Under the pieces are notes generated by a model. That model did no database searches. It was not told the DNA's origin and saw only the letters and a program-made list of their open reading frames with translations. 64,000 nt of DNA, taken from positions 1,612,001-1,676,000 of the forward strand of contig NZ_JNIM01000001.1 in NCBI RefSeq assembly GCF_000702505.1, in the 5' to 3' direction. Shown piece after piece: positions 52,833-62,547 of this stretch. The translations under genes and the position numbers were made by a program. Source of the stretch: Thermogemmatispora carboxidivorans (lineage in GTDB: Bacteria; Chloroflexota; Ktedonobacteria; Ktedonobacterales; Ktedonobacteraceae). Numbering within the stretch: the first letter of the stretch is position 1; each line of letters starts with the position of its first letter.

Positions 52833-54512
52833 TTACTGCTCGGCGGGGGAGAGGTCCGCAGGCTCCTCCAGCTTAGCAAAGAGCGGCTGAGGTGGCGGAA
52901 GCTGCCTACCGGCGGGTACTGTCTCAAGCTGCCAGTGGGAGGCGCTGACATCTCCTGCGAAGCCGAGGTAGCCATGCAGCCTCTGCGAAGAGAAGGGCAG
53001 GTAGGGATAGAGTAACAAGCGCAGACCGCTGAGCACCTGCAGCATCACGTAGAGTGTTGTCCCAGCGGCCTCGCGGTCCTCCTTGATGCGCTTCCAGGGC
53101 GCCTGCTCGTCGAGGTAGCGATTAGCCACGTGGGCCACGGCCATTGCTGCTTGTAGCCCGTCCTTGAAGCGGCAGCGGCTGATCAACTCGCCGACCGTAT
53201 GAAAGCCTTTCTCGACCTCCCTCAACATCGCCTCGTCAGCGGTGCCCAGTGCGCCGGGCGTAGGAACTGTTCCACCAAAGCGGCTCTGGACAAAGGTCAA
53301 AGTGCGATGGACAGCGTTGCCATAGGTGGCGACCAGCTCATCGTTGTTGCGTCGTACCAGCTCCTCGAAGGTAAAATCGGTGTCGCGTCCTTCGGGGGCG
53401 GTGGCCGACAGATAGTAGCGTAGAGGATCAGCTCCATAGAGGTCGAGCACATCCTTCGTCCAGACCACATTTCCCCGGCTGCTCGAAGCTTTGCTGCCGC
53501 GCATGGTCATGAACTCGTTGGCCGGGACATCGTAGGGCAGATTGCGGTTGCCATAGCCCATCAGCATGGCCGGCCAGATAATCGTGTGGAAGGGGATATT
53601 GTCCTTACCAATAAAGTAGTAGGCTTTCACCGAAGGATCGGTCAGGCCGGGAATCCACCACTGCTTCCAGGCCTCGGGGTCGCCGCTGCGCTGCGCCCAC
53701 TCCACAGTAGCTGAGAAGTAGCCAATCACCGCATCGAACCAGACATAGATGCGCTTTTCATCGTAGCCCTCCAGGGGAATGGGCACCCCCCAATCGAGAT
53801 CGCGCGTAATCGCGCGCGGGCGCAGGCCCTCCTTCAGCCAGTTCATCGTGAAGGCATAGACGTTGGGACGCCAATGCTCCTTGCCCTGAGAGAGCCACTG
53901 CAGAATCGGCTCCTGAAGCTTGGGCAGATCGAGAAAGAAATGCTCGGTATCGCGGATCTCCAGCGGCTGCTCTCTGCTGCCGCAGAGACGGCAGTGGGGC
54001 TGGATCAAATCAACGGGATCGAGCACTCGCCCACAATTGTCGCACTGGTCGCCGCGCGCCTGGGGGTAGCCACAGTGAGGACAGGTCCCCTCAACGTAGC
54101 GATCGGGCAGAAAGCGGCGATCCGTTGGACAGTAGGGCGACTGCATGGTATCTTTATAGACATAGCCCTTCTGATAGAGCGTCAGAAAGAAATCCTGCGT
54201 AATGCGATAGTGATTCTCCGTGCCCGTTTCCGTATAGAGATCCCAGGAGATACCCAAACGCTCCCAGACCTCACAGATCTGGCGATGGTAGTAGGAGACA
54301 AATTCGCGCGGCGAGATGCCCTGACGCTCGGCTTCGACCAGAATCGGCGTGCCATGCTCATCGCTGCCTGAGATCATCAACACATGGTTACCGGCCAGGC
54401 GATGGTAGCGCGCGAAAGTATCGGCGGGCAGATAAGCGCCGGCGATCTGTCCCACGTGGGTCGACGTTTTAGCATAGGGCCAGGCCACGCAGACCAGAAT
54501 ATACTCAGCCAT
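52833..54512 (-). CDS. metG: Methionyl-tRNA synthetase
   Basis: Class I synthetase. The HIGH-equivalent is THVGQIAGAYLPAD and the KMSKS-equivalent is KASSSRGNVVW, so the second lysine of the loop is Ser; variants of this kind occur in other bacterial MetRS. The zinc knuckle region has four CxxC-like pairs (CPHCGYP, CDNCGRV, CRLCGSR), as in two-knuckle enzymes. The anticodon domain ends near residue 540; there is no C-terminal tRNA-binding EMAP domain. At 559 aa the length fits. Its 5' leader is about 160 bases from the promoter at 54678. Confidence 0.96.
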   Translation of the reverse strand: MAEYILVCVAWPYAKTSTHVGQIAGAYLPADTFARYHRLAGNHVLMISGSDEHGTPILVEAERQGISPREFVSYYHRQICEVWERLGISWDLYTETGTENHYRITQDFFLTLYQKGYVYKDTMQSPYCPTDRRFLPDRYVEGTCPHCGYPQARGDQCDNCGRVLDPVDLIQPHCRLCGSREQPLEIRDTEHFFLDLPKLQEPILQWLSQGKEHWRPNVYAFTMNWLKEGLRPRAITRDLDWGVPIPLEGYDEKRIYVWFDAVIGYFSATVEWAQRSGDPEAWKQWWIPGLTDPSVKAYYFIGKDNIPFHTIIWPAMLMGYGNRNLPYDVPANEFMTMRGSKASSSRGNVVWTKDVLDLYGADPLRYYLSATAPEGRDTDFTFEELVRRNNDELVATYGNAVHRTLTFVQSRFGGTVPTPGALGTADEAMLREVEKGFHTVGELISRCRFKDGLQAAMAVAHVANRYLDEQAPWKRIKEDREAAGTTLYVMLQVLSGLRLLLYPYLPFSSQRLHGYLGFAGDVSASHWQLETVPAGRQLPPPQPLFAKLEEPADLSPAEQ

Positions 54513-54677
54513 AGAAGACGACTCCCTTGCTTGCTGATGGAGGTCAGCTGTTCTGTCTCCTTTTTGAATTGCATGTTTGCGTGCTTGCTTGTTTGCTGGT
54601 GCCGTTGATTGCCGTGTCTCGCAAAGAGACGCTTAACGGATGATGAAGTGAAGAGACCACCAGGCGGATTGTGCCTC

Positions 54678-54705
54678 ATTATAGCATAGAGTGAGGGAGG
54701 GACAA
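54678..54705 (-). promoter_or_regulatory. metG promoter
   Basis: On the minus strand TTGTCC (54705-54700), 16 bases, then TATAAT (54683-54678) preceded by TGC, an extended -10. It drives metG with a leader of about 160 bases. The rest of the gap to 54799 holds no gene. Confidence 0.6.
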
Positions 54706-54799
54706 GACCCTGCGGCGGGGGCCGGACCTGCCTGTCGCTCCGCTGGACCACCTGGCGCTCTCCCGCGGGCTGGGTTGAGCCAGGCTGGCGCGGGATTGG

Positions 54800-55822
54800 T
54801 CACATGCCGATATAGCGAGCGTAGAGTGAGCGCGCAACTTGCTCGTTATCGGTGCCTTTGATGATCGCGCGCCCGTCGGAGAAAACCGTCATCTCGTAGC
54901 CATCGATCGTGAAGCGCAGCAAGTAGGCATTGTGCTGGACAGGAGCGAGCGCCTCCAGACGCTGGGCAAGAGCTGCCAGGTCGACGGAAGCTTCACGGCG
55001 GCTGCTGCGCACCTGGACGGCATTGCGCCCACAGAGGGCGGTTGTCCTGCTTTGGATGGAGGCGTTTAAGAAATCGAAGCGTCCAAGGGCACAGGTCGGA
55101 CAATCGCTCTGACGAGGCAACTCCAGACGCTCAAAAGTATTTTCCCAGAGATCGGCCACCAGCAAGGCCCGGCTGATCAAAGGACTCTGGAGCAAGATCT
55201 TGAGGGCCTCGGTCGCAGCGATGCCGCTCATCATGCTTACGATCCCGTTGAGCACCCCGGCGGTATCGCAGGTTGGTGTACTGCCAGGAGGGGGCATCTC
55301 GGGAAAGACACAGCGCAAACAGGCGGTCTCGCCTGGGAGAATGTTCATCGTCACCCCGTGGGCGGCAATCACCCCGCTGTAGATCCAGGGCCGTTGGTGC
55401 TTCACACAGGCATCGTTGAGCAGATAGCGCGTCTCGAAGTTGTCGGTAGCATCCAGCACCAGATCGACACGCTCGACCAGCGACTCGACCTCCTCGACGT
55501 CAAGGTCGGCAACCAGGGCTTCGATCCTGACCTCGCTGTTGATGCGTTCCAGCTTCCTGGCTGCGGCCACCGCCTTGGGCAGATGAGCCTGGACATCGCC
55601 TTCGTCAAAGAGGATCTGCCGTTGCAGGTTACTCAGCTCAACGTAATCACGATCGACGATGATCACTTGCCCGATACCGGCGCGGCAGAGGTGGTTGGCG
55701 AGCATCGTGCCGAGCGCGCCGCAGCCGATAATGGCCACGGAGGAGGCAAGCAGGCGTTCCTGCCCCTGGCGTCCAATAGGACCAAAGAGAATCTGTCGCG
55801 AGTAGCGCTCGAAAGCTACCAT
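54800..55822 (-). CDS. MoeB/ThiF/HesA-type sulfur-carrier adenylyltransferase
   Basis: Activates the C-terminus of a ubiquitin-like sulfur carrier (ThiS or MoaD) with ATP. The nucleotide loop is VAIIGCGALGTMLANHLCRAG, then DRDYVELSNLQRQ; the Asp of LVLDATDNFETR binds Mg; the catalytic Cys region is TPTCDTAGVLNGI. Zinc is held by CLRCVF and CPTCALG. After about residue 250 comes a 90-residue domain replacing the rhodanese seen in some relatives (YLLRFTIDGYEMTVFSDGRAII). ATG 55822 is chosen by alignment; the frame is open 68 codons upstream. No carrier gene is adjacent. Confidence 0.9.
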   Translation of the reverse strand: MVAFERYSRQILFGPIGRQGQERLLASSVAIIGCGALGTMLANHLCRAGIGQVIIVDRDYVELSNLQRQILFDEGDVQAHLPKAVAAARKLERINSEVRIEALVADLDVEEVESLVERVDLVLDATDNFETRYLLNDACVKHQRPWIYSGVIAAHGVTMNILPGETACLRCVFPEMPPPGSTPTCDTAGVLNGIVSMMSGIAATEALKILLQSPLISRALLVADLWENTFERLELPRQSDCPTCALGRFDFLNASIQSRTTALCGRNAVQVRSSRREASVDLAALAQRLEALAPVQHNAYLLRFTIDGYEMTVFSDGRAIIKGTDNEQVARSLYARYIGM

Positions 55823-55913
55823 CAGAAGAGGCCTTCCCAGGATGGGGCATCCTGTAGCTGCCTGACAGCGCCAGGACAGGCAGAGCTGTCGGCAGCCCGT
55901 TGATATCTGTTCC

Positions 55914-55942
55914 ATTGTATCACACGAGGACAAACGAAGCAA
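55914..55942 (-). promoter_or_regulatory. Candidate promoter of the MoeB/ThiF-type gene
   Basis: Minus-strand TACAAT (55919-55914) preceded by TGA gives an extended -10; TTGCTT lies 17 bases upstream as a weak -35. It is about 90 bases before the start at 55822. Confidence 0.4.
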
Positions 55943-56013
55943 AGGCAGCCAGCGACTATACAAGCGGCAAGCAGTCTGATCGCTTGCCTGGCTAGTACTC
56001 CCGAGGGCCTCAG

Positions 56014-56042
56014 TTGGCAAGGCCACGCAGGTGTGTTACAAT
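56014..56042 (+). promoter_or_regulatory. Promoter of the response-regulator gene at 56126
   Basis: TTGGCA (56014-56019), 17 bases, TACAAT (56037-56042) with TGT directly before it. A near-consensus promoter that leaves a leader of about 78 bases. Confidence 0.7.
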
Positions 56043-56125
56043 GCAAAGGGGTGGGTCGTCTTTGCTGTTGAGGAGAGATAAAGTGCAGTGCCTGAGCAAG
56101 ACGGCTTTAGACGGCGAAAAAGACG

Positions 56126-56563
56126 ATGAAGAAAGTGCTGGTCATCGACGATAATCCTACTATTGTAGAGCTTATCAAATATGCCGTGAATCTCCAAGGC
56201 TCGTACGAGGTCATCGTCGCTTATGACGGCGTCCAGGGCCTGGAACAGGTCTATGCCCATCACCCCGATTGCGTCATCATCGATGTGAAGATGCCTCGGA
56301 TGGATGGCTACCAGCTGGTACGCTGCCTGCGGGGCGATGCGCGCACCGCCGATACTCCGATGATCATCCTGAGCGCGATGACACGCGAGGAGGATCAGCT
56401 CACAGGCCTTCTCTCCGGGGTCGATGAGTATCTGACCAAGCCATTTAAACCTAGCGCCCTCAATGCGGCTATCGAGCGCGTTCTGCGCCTGACTCCCGCC
56501 GACCGCCAGCGCCGCATGGATGAATTGATGCGCAGCCAGAGTGAACAGCAGCAACAGCGATAA
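56126..56563 (+). CDS. Single-domain response regulator (intact receiver)
   Basis: A receiver domain of 145 aa without an output domain. All functional residues are present: acid pair (VIDDN), phospho-acceptor Asp (CVIIDVKMPRMDG), Thr/Ser (ILSAM) and Lys (LTKPFKP). A helical tail of 25 residues ends in a Gln-rich run (SQSEQQQQR). It probably relays a signal to a separate partner, as CheY or Spo0F do. No kinase is adjacent. It is driven by the promoter at 56014. Confidence 0.93.
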   Translation: MKKVLVIDDNPTIVELIKYAVNLQGSYEVIVAYDGVQGLEQVYAHHPDCVIIDVKMPRMDGYQLVRCLRGDARTADTPMIILSAMTREEDQLTGLLSGVDEYLTKPFKPSALNAAIERVLRLTPADRQRRMDELMRSQSEQQQQR

Positions 56564-56875
56564 GTGTGACGAGCTAGCTGCGCACGCTGGGGACCGTGCG
56601 CAGGCCGCTCTCCTGCACGGGAGTACGCTGCTGCAACAGCTCTTGAACAGATGCGCAAGCGACAAACAGGTCCAAGCCAGACCACTCTCGACCAGGTGAC
56701 GGCCAGGATCTTTTGTCTCGTGCTTCTCTTGCTGGCAGAGGGCTGTCCGCTTCTCTTCGCTGCAAGGAAGAAGGATGGCCGCGGGAGAGGCCTCTCGCTT
56801 CCCGTTTTCCTCTGTCTGTGTCGGTTTTATTATTGAGCAGCTTGAACACTTATTTCATGTAAGTGCTGATCGACG
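56564..56875. other. Gap between the two receiver genes
   Basis: No gene or convincing promoter. A TTGAAC at 56842 has no matching -10. Confidence 0.35.
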
Positions 56876-57310
56876 ATGCTATCTATCCGTCTCATGGCTC
56901 GTGAACCAAGGACAGCGCAATTGCCGCGGGTGCTCTTCGTTGATGATGATCCGCATACCCAGGGACGCATTAGGCAAGCCCTGGAGCATATGTTTACAGT
57001 CCGCTGCGCCTCTTCTTTGGAAGAAGCTCGTCGTTGCTTGCTCGAAGAGCCACCTGATCTGCTGATTTGTGAGATTGTGCTGGGCAACGAGAATGGCCTC
57101 GATCTCTGTCGCTTTGTGCGCGACCAGTCTTCATTGCGCCATCTCCCTGTGATGATCCTCAGCTCGCAGATGACGGTACAGGACAAAATCGCTGGATTCA
57201 CCGCCGGCGCTGACGACTACGTGGTCAAGCCGGTCGATGCCCGCCATCTCGCTGCCCGGCTGCGTCTTCTCTTGCGTATTAAGCAGCTGGAACTACGTAA
57301 CCAGGATTAA
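56876..57310 (+). CDS. Single-domain receiver with phospho-acceptor Asp replaced by Glu
   Basis: The receiver fold is complete (VLFVDDDPHTQG, MILSSQM, DDYVVKPVDARH), but the acceptor site reads LLICEIVLGNENG, with Glu (GAG) where Asp is expected (residue 66 from this start). The Lys and Ser partners are kept. Glu at this site often mimics phosphorylation, so it may be locked on. No ribosome site is clear for ATG 56876 or for ATG 56894 six codons later. There is no output domain. It lies 312 bases after the intact receiver. Confidence 0.85.
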   Translation: MLSIRLMAREPRTAQLPRVLFVDDDPHTQGRIRQALEHMFTVRCASSLEEARRCLLEEPPDLLICEIVLGNENGLDLCRFVRDQSSLRHLPVMILSSQMTVQDKIAGFTAGADDYVVKPVDARHLAARLRLLLRIKQLELRNQD

Positions 57311-57678
57311 CGCAGCGAGAGCCTGCTGCCCCTCGAAGTCGACGATCTTTTCGCGAGTGGGTGGCAGGCTTCTCCCCGGTCTTATCCTGGTGGGGACTAG
57401 CTTCCTTGCTGATCTGGCCCTCGCCGGCGCAGCAGCCCCGGTTATCTGGCTGGGCTGCGCTGAGAACGGCAGCATTCTGCCAGGAGGCTGAGTACAGAGG
57501 TCTCTCCTTTGATAAAAGGGGACAGCGCCGCGAGCCGACTCTGTTTTCGCAGGCAGCCGGCGCGACGGCGCTGCTTGTGCTTTCTGGCTGGAAGCCCCTT
57601 CTCTGTTTCCTTCCCTAACCTGCTTGCCTCTGGCCCTGGGAGGCCGAAGTGGGGCGAAGCAAGAAGGAGCAGGGCTTC
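57311..57678. other. Gap between convergent genes
   Basis: AGCGCCG and CGGCGCT near 57524-57575 form a 7-base stem with a long loop. No gene is recognised. Confidence 0.35.
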
Positions 57679-58686
57679 TCAGCCAGGGAAGTGGCAGGCG
57701 ACATAGTGATTCCGCTCCTTCTCTTCGAGGGGCGGCGTCACCTCGCGGCAGATCTGTTGTGCTTTCCAGCAACGTGGGTGGAAATTGCAGCCCGACGGAG
57801 GATTTACCGGGCTGGGCACATCCCCCTCCAAAATGATGCGCTTGCGGCGGGCCTCGACCTCGGGATCAGGCACGGGGATGGCCGAGAGCAGGGCCTGCGT
57901 ATAGGGATGCAGCGGCAGCTCGTAGAGCTTCTCGCTCTCCGCCAGCTCGACAATCCGCCCCAGATACATCACAGCGACGCGATCGCTGATGTGCTTCACC
58001 ACTGAGAGATTGTGCGCCACAAAGAGATAAGTCAGGCCGAACTCGGCCTGCAGGTCCTGGAGCAAGTTCACCACCTGGGCCTGAATCGAGACATCGAGCG
58101 CTGAGACCGGCTCGTCGGCGACGATGAACGAGGGACGCAGCGCCAGAGCGCGAGCAATGCCGATGCGCTGGCGCTGGCCGCCACTGAACTCGTGGGGGAA
58201 GCGGTTCACGTAATACGGGTTGAGTCCCACGACCTCTAGCAGGTGAGCCACCTGCTCACGGATCTCACGAGCGTTTCCCCGTTTGAAGTTCTCCAGCGGC
58301 TCTGCAATAATCTGCCCCACTGTAAAGCGTGGATCGAGCGAGCCAAAGGGGTCCTGGAAGATCATCTGCATCTCAGCGCGCTTCTTGCGCAGCTCAGAGG
58401 GTGGCAGCTTTGTCAGTTCCACCCCATTCAGCTTGACACTCCCCCCAGTGGGCTTGATGAGCTGCAGAATCGCTCGTCCTGTCGTTGACTTGCCGCAGCC
58501 GCTCTCTCCTACCAGGCCAAGCGTCTCGCCGCGACGAATCGTCAGATCGACGCCATCGACGGCCTTCACATGAGCGATTGTGCGATTGAAGAGGCCGCCT
58601 TTAATTGGAAAATGGACCTTCAGACCCTTGACCTCGACCAGCGTTGTTCCAGTGGCTGTCGAGGTTGCCATCTGCTGTTGTACCAT
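57679..58686 (-). CDS. oppF: Oligopeptide/dipeptide ABC transporter ATPase F
   Basis: Second ATPase of the importer. Walker A is [19 protein letters not shown]-loop [16 protein letters not shown], signature [15 protein letters not shown], Walker [15 protein letters not shown] and H-loop VAHNLSVV. The C-terminal OppF/DppF extension is typical, with [21 protein letters not shown] and cysteines ([15 protein letters not shown]) of the cluster-like motif in this subfamily. 335 aa from ATG 58686, with AAGGA upstream. It is the last gene of the operon. Confidence 0.95.
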   Translation of the reverse strand: MVQQQMATSTATGTTLVEVKGLKVHFPIKGGLFNRTIAHVKAVDGVDLTIRRGETLGLVGESGCGKSTTGRAILQLIKPTGGSVKLNGVELTKLPPSELRKKRAEMQMIFQDPFGSLDPRFTVGQIIAEPLENFKRGNAREIREQVAHLLEVVGLNPYYVNRFPHEFSGGQRQRIGIARALALRPSFIVADEPVSALDVSIQAQVVNLLQDLQAEFGLTYLFVAHNLSVVKHISDRVAVMYLGRIVELAESEKLYELPLHPYTQALLSAIPVPDPEVEARRKRIILEGDVPSPVNPPSGCNFHPRCWKAQQICREVTPPLEEKERNHYVACHFPG

Positions 58687-58711
58687 AGCGTCCTTCTCCC
58701 TCTCTCCCTGG

Positions 58712-59689
58712 CTAGCTTGGATAGAAGCAAGCGGCAAGCTGCTCACCGCGGCCTACCGGTTTCAACTCTGGCCGTTCTTGTCGGCAGCGAGGTTGGACCC
58801 GCGGGCAGCGCGATGCGTAGGGGCAGCCGATAATCTCGCGTGAGAGGTCGGGGGGCTGCCCGGGGATGGGAGTCAGGCGCGTGCCACGCTTCTCGTCCAG
58901 GCGGGGAATCGACTGCAGGAGTCCGATGGTGTAGGGGTGGGCCGGTGTCTGGAAGATTTGTCGCACTGGGGCCGACTCCACAATATGGCCGGCGTACATC
59001 ACAATCACGTCCTCGCAGGTGCCAGCGACCACGCCGAGATCGTGAGTGATCAGCATCAGGGCCGTGCCGAACTCCTTAGCCAGGCCCTTCATCAGTTCGA
59101 GAATCTGGGCCTGAATGGTCACGTCGAGGGCCGTGGTAGGCTCATCGGCAATCAACAGCTGTGGGTTGCAGGCCAGAGCGATCGCGATCATAACGCGCTG
59201 GCGCATGCCGCCACTGAACTCGTGAGGGTAGCTCTTGGCCCGCCGGCGTGCATCGGGAATGCGTACCAGGTCCAGCATCTCGATCGCCCGCTGCCAGGCC
59301 TGATCGTTCGAGATGCCCTTGCGGTGGCGCTTGACCGTCTCGGCGATCTGGTACCCGATGGTGAAGACTGGATTGAGAGAGGTCATCGGGTCCTGGAAGA
59401 TCATCGAGATCTTACTGCCGCGCAGCTCCGTCATCTCCTCGTTGTTCTTCTCCAGGATATTCTCGCCGTTGAAGAGAATCTCACCCCCGACGATCTTGCC
59501 TGGCGGCGAAGCGATCAGACGGATAATGGAGAGCGCGGTCACGCTCTTGCCGCAGCCGCTTTCGCCGACCACTCCCAGGGCCTCGCCAGACCGCATGGTG
59601 AAGGAGACATCGTCTACGGCCTTGACAACGCCGCCGCGAGTAAAGAAGTAGGTCTTGAGATTATTCACTTCCAGCAGGTTTTCTGGCAT
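58712..59689 (-). CDS. oppD: Oligopeptide/dipeptide ABC transporter ATPase D
   Basis: First ATPase of the importer. Walker A is [18 protein letters not shown], the Q-loop follows in [16 protein letters not shown], signature [15 protein letters not shown], Walker [15 protein letters not shown], and the C-terminal motif is [15 protein letters not shown] with several cysteines. ATG 59689 follows GGAG by 9 bases. It lies between oppC (34 bases) and oppF (25 bases). Confidence 0.95.
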   Translation of the reverse strand: MPENLLEVNNLKTYFFTRGGVVKAVDDVSFTMRSGEALGVVGESGCGKSVTALSIIRLIASPPGKIVGGEILFNGENILEKNNEEMTELRGSKISMIFQDPMTSLNPVFTIGYQIAETVKRHRKGISNDQAWQRAIEMLDLVRIPDARRRAKSYPHEFSGGMRQRVMIAIALACNPQLLIADEPTTALDVTIQAQILELMKGLAKEFGTALMLITHDLGVVAGTCEDVIVMYAGHIVESAPVRQIFQTPAHPYTIGLLQSIPRLDEKRGTRLTPIPGQPPDLSREIIGCPYASRCPRVQPRCRQERPELKPVGRGEQLAACFYPS

Positions 59690-59723
59690 GGGTGTATGCT
59701 CCGCTCTTGCATGGTTCGCTTGC

Positions 59724-60818
59724 TTAGTCTTTGGTGCGAGGATCGAAGGCATCGCGTAGGCCGTCGCCGAGGAAGGAGAAGGCCAGCACCAGGATGGCCA
59801 GCGTCACCGAGGGGACCAGCACCTCCCAGGGGTGCGTATCCACTGCGTTACTGGCCTCGGAGATCATCAGGCCAAGGCTCGAACCTGGTTGCTGAACGCC
59901 GAGACCCAGCAGGCTGATGCTCGCCTCACCGATAATGGTGTTGGAGATATCGAGGGTCGCGGCCACCACAACGATGCTGAACAGGTTAGGAATGATGTGG
60001 CGCCAGATGATCTTGAGGTTGCTGCTACCAGCAGTGCGGGCTGCTTCGATGAACTGCTGTTCCTTAATCTGAAGCGTTTGGCCGCGCACGAGACGAGCCA
60101 TCAGAGGCCAAGAGACGAGGGCCAGGGCTGCTGAGACCAGAAGCAAGCGGGCGTTCCCGTTGGGGCCGACGATGGGGACGTTGCTCAAGGTAGTATCGGC
60201 CCAGGTGCCGAAGATGCCGGTGAGCAGGATGATAAAGAGCAGCCCCGGGAAGGCGAAAATGATGTCCGTTAAGCGGGCCAGAACTTGGTCGATCCAGCCC
60301 CCAAAGTAACCGGCCAGGACGCCGACCAGGATGCCCATCGTAATGTCGATGACCTCCACCAGGACCGCCACGCTGATAGAGACGAGCAGACCCTGCATCA
60401 GGCGGGCCAGAATATCGCGTCCTAGGTCATCGGTCCCCAGCCAATACTGGGCGGATGGAAGCTCATCCTGGTGGCTCAGCTCCTGGTGGTAGAAGGTGCG
60501 GTAGACCGTCGCAGGAATCGGCCCATTGTCGGGGCTGTTGTAAATACCTCCCAGGTGCTGGTAGATAAAAGGCCCGAGTAGCGACAGCAGCACCATAAAG
60601 ATGATCACGCCCAGGCTGACCATAGCCCGCTTATCACGGCGCAGACGACGCAGTGACTCGCGCAGTGGCGAGACCGGTTTGCGCTCTTTCGGCCCTTCGG
60701 CCTCCGGTATCACGCCCGGCGTCTCGACCAGGAGTTCCGGCTCTGCAGGCACCATCAGGTTCGTATCCGGGGCGATCAGGGGGGAGGCTGGTTGAATCTC
60801 TCGGTCGCGCATATCCAT
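59724..60818 (-). CDS. oppC: Oligopeptide/dipeptide ABC transporter permease C
   Basis: Inner-membrane permease of the DppC/OppC family. A 65-residue Pro/Glu-rich cytoplasmic N-terminus (PAEPELLVETPGVIPEAEG) comes first, then LRRDKRAMVSLGVIIFMVLL and about six helices. The binding-protein-dependent loop is EAARTAGSSNLKIIWRHIIPN. A substantial extracytoplasmic loop (residues about 95-130) contains YWLGTDDLGRDILARLMQG, the OppC family marker. AGGAGG precedes ATG 60818. It starts 11 bases after oppB. Confidence 0.95.
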   Translation of the reverse strand: MDMRDREIQPASPLIAPDTNLMVPAEPELLVETPGVIPEAEGPKERKPVSPLRESLRRLRRDKRAMVSLGVIIFMVLLSLLGPFIYQHLGGIYNSPDNGPIPATVYRTFYHQELSHQDELPSAQYWLGTDDLGRDILARLMQGLLVSISVAVLVEVIDITMGILVGVLAGYFGGWIDQVLARLTDIIFAFPGLLFIILLTGIFGTWADTTLSNVPIVGPNGNARLLLVSAALALVSWPLMARLVRGQTLQIKEQQFIEAARTAGSSNLKIIWRHIIPNLFSIVVVAATLDISNTIIGEASISLLGLGVQQPGSSLGLMISEASNAVDTHPWEVLVPSVTLAILVLAFSFLGDGLRDAFDPRTKD

Positions 60819-60829
60819 TGTCTCGCCTC

Positions 60830-61789
60830 CTATTCGAGCTTGATGCGGGGGTCGACCAGCGTGTAGGCGATATCCGCCAGCAAGTTGCCCATCACGACCC
60901 CGAAGGCCAGTAGTACCGTCGTCGCCTGGATGACCGGATAGTCACGATCAAGTACAGACGAGACAGTGATGGTGCCGATGCCGGGGATGTTAAAGATATT
61001 CTCGATGAGAAAGGCGCCCGTAATGGTGAAGCCCAACGTGACGCCTGTCACGGTGATCAGTGGAATGAGCGCATTGCGCAGCGCATGTCGATAGATCACA
61101 GCACGTTCGGGCAGCCCCTTTGCGCGGGCCGTACGGATGTAATCCTGGCGCATTACTTCCAGCATACTGGTACGAGTGATACGCGCAAAGTAGGCGGCAC
61201 CGGCCAGTCCGAAGACCAGTACAGGCGCGAGCTTAAACTGGATATCGGTCCAGGTATAGTGCCAGGGTTCGCCCCAGTTTGCTACCGGCCAGCCTGCTCC
61301 CGTTTCCTGGTCGATGAAGACGATCAGCACTTGAACCAGGACACAGAAGACAAAGATGGGCATCGCATAGAGTACCAGCATGATGCCCATGTTCAGGGTA
61401 TCCACCCAGGTATTGGCCTTGAGCGCGGAGATGATCCCCACGGGAACCCCGATCAGCAGATAGACTACCAGGGCCCACAGAGCCAGTTCCATAGAAACAG
61501 GGACGCCGTCCTTGAGAATGTCCCAAACCGGTCGCCCCTGTGTCTTGAACGAGTAGCCAAAATCGAAATGGGCCAGGTGGACGAGAAAGTTCCAGTACTG
61601 CTCATACCAGGGCAAGTCCAGTCCGTAGGCATGCCTCAGCTGAGCGTAGAGCAGGGGGGAAAAGTGCTCACCCAGCATGGTGCGGATTGGGTCGCCCGGG
61701 GCAAAGTAGCCCATAATGAAGGTGATGAAAGTAACTCCGATCACCACGAAGACTAAGCCGATGAGGCGCTTGATCAGAAACTGTATCAT
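60830..61789 (-). CDS. oppB: Oligopeptide/dipeptide ABC transporter permease B
   Basis: Partner permease, DppB/OppB family, 319 aa with six helices. The N-terminus is MIQFLIKRLIGLVFVVIGVT. The early extracytoplasmic loop reads FAPGDPIRTMLGEHFSPLL, and the coupling loop is RTARAKGLPERAVIYRHALRN. It is the first gene after the 758-base gap that follows oppA, so it may have a separate promoter there. Confidence 0.95.
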   Translation of the reverse strand: MIQFLIKRLIGLVFVVIGVTFITFIMGYFAPGDPIRTMLGEHFSPLLYAQLRHAYGLDLPWYEQYWNFLVHLAHFDFGYSFKTQGRPVWDILKDGVPVSMELALWALVVYLLIGVPVGIISALKANTWVDTLNMGIMLVLYAMPIFVFCVLVQVLIVFIDQETGAGWPVANWGEPWHYTWTDIQFKLAPVLVFGLAGAAYFARITRTSMLEVMRQDYIRTARAKGLPERAVIYRHALRNALIPLITVTGVTLGFTITGAFLIENIFNIPGIGTITVSSVLDRDYPVIQATTVLLAFGVVMGNLLADIAYTLVDPRIKLE

Positions 61790-62547
61790 GCTAAGCCCCT
61801 TACTGTCCTGTCAGCGCTCGCTTGACGAGAAGGAGGCCCGTCTCTTGCCCTCTCCCTCTCCCCTTATCCCACTTTGCACCCTGTCTCTTGCCTCCTTCGT
61901 GGACAAGTGTACCCATGTCACGTTCCGCTAGAGGTGGAAGATCTATGAAATGGCACCCTCTCATAGATAAATCTGGACTGTAGCGGACAACAGACGTTAC
62001 ATGACGGATCTTGTCCCATATTTTAAGGAGCGCTATCAGGCTTGTCAAGCTAGAGGTTATGCTTCTGCCACCATATTATTACGCTCGCCTGCCTGCATTG
62101 CTCACATGCGCGTAGAGCAGCTTCCCACCGTCAACTTGCTCCCTGTCTGGGCTGATGACCTGCCGGTGCTGCTGTGCTGCCTGCGGGGACCAGGCCGACA
62201 GTGGTTCCTTGGCTGCTGGGTCAGGCTGGGAAACAGGCTGGTGAAGAAGGGAAAGCGGCCAGGCGAACAGACAGGGGCTATTATAAGGAGCAGCCGGGGC
62301 AAGGTCAAGGTGGGGGGAGAGCAATAAGAGAAAAGGGGGAAGAGCCTGGGGAGAGGAGCGCTCTGGCTCCTGCTCCGCCAGGCTCTGGCGGTCGAGGATT
62401 CATCTCACTGACGGCCTGCTGGCTCAGCCGACGATGGCGTCTGGCTGGGGTGAGAGGCCAGGCCAGCTGAGTGAGCGATTGAGTGCTGCCTTGTGGTACC
62501 AGCGCTACCGGGACGGGTCCGAGCCGATAGCGTCCTGATTGACGAGA
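61790..62547. other. 758-base gap between oppA and oppB
   Basis: An inverted repeat with perfect 8-base arms, ATCTATGA (61941-61948) and TCATAGAT (61961-61968), spaced by 12 bases, looks like an operator about 150 bases before oppB. On the minus strand a hairpin around 62343-62390 (GAGCCTGG/CCAGGCTC) is followed by TTCCCCCTTTTC and may reduce read-through from oppA. TTGTCC near 61990 may belong to an oppB promoter. Open frames here lack ribosome sites. Confidence 0.45.

Noticed and set aside
62001..62327. A 108-codon plus-strand gene between oppA and oppB
   Set aside because: No ribosome site, no promoter and no protein-like pattern.
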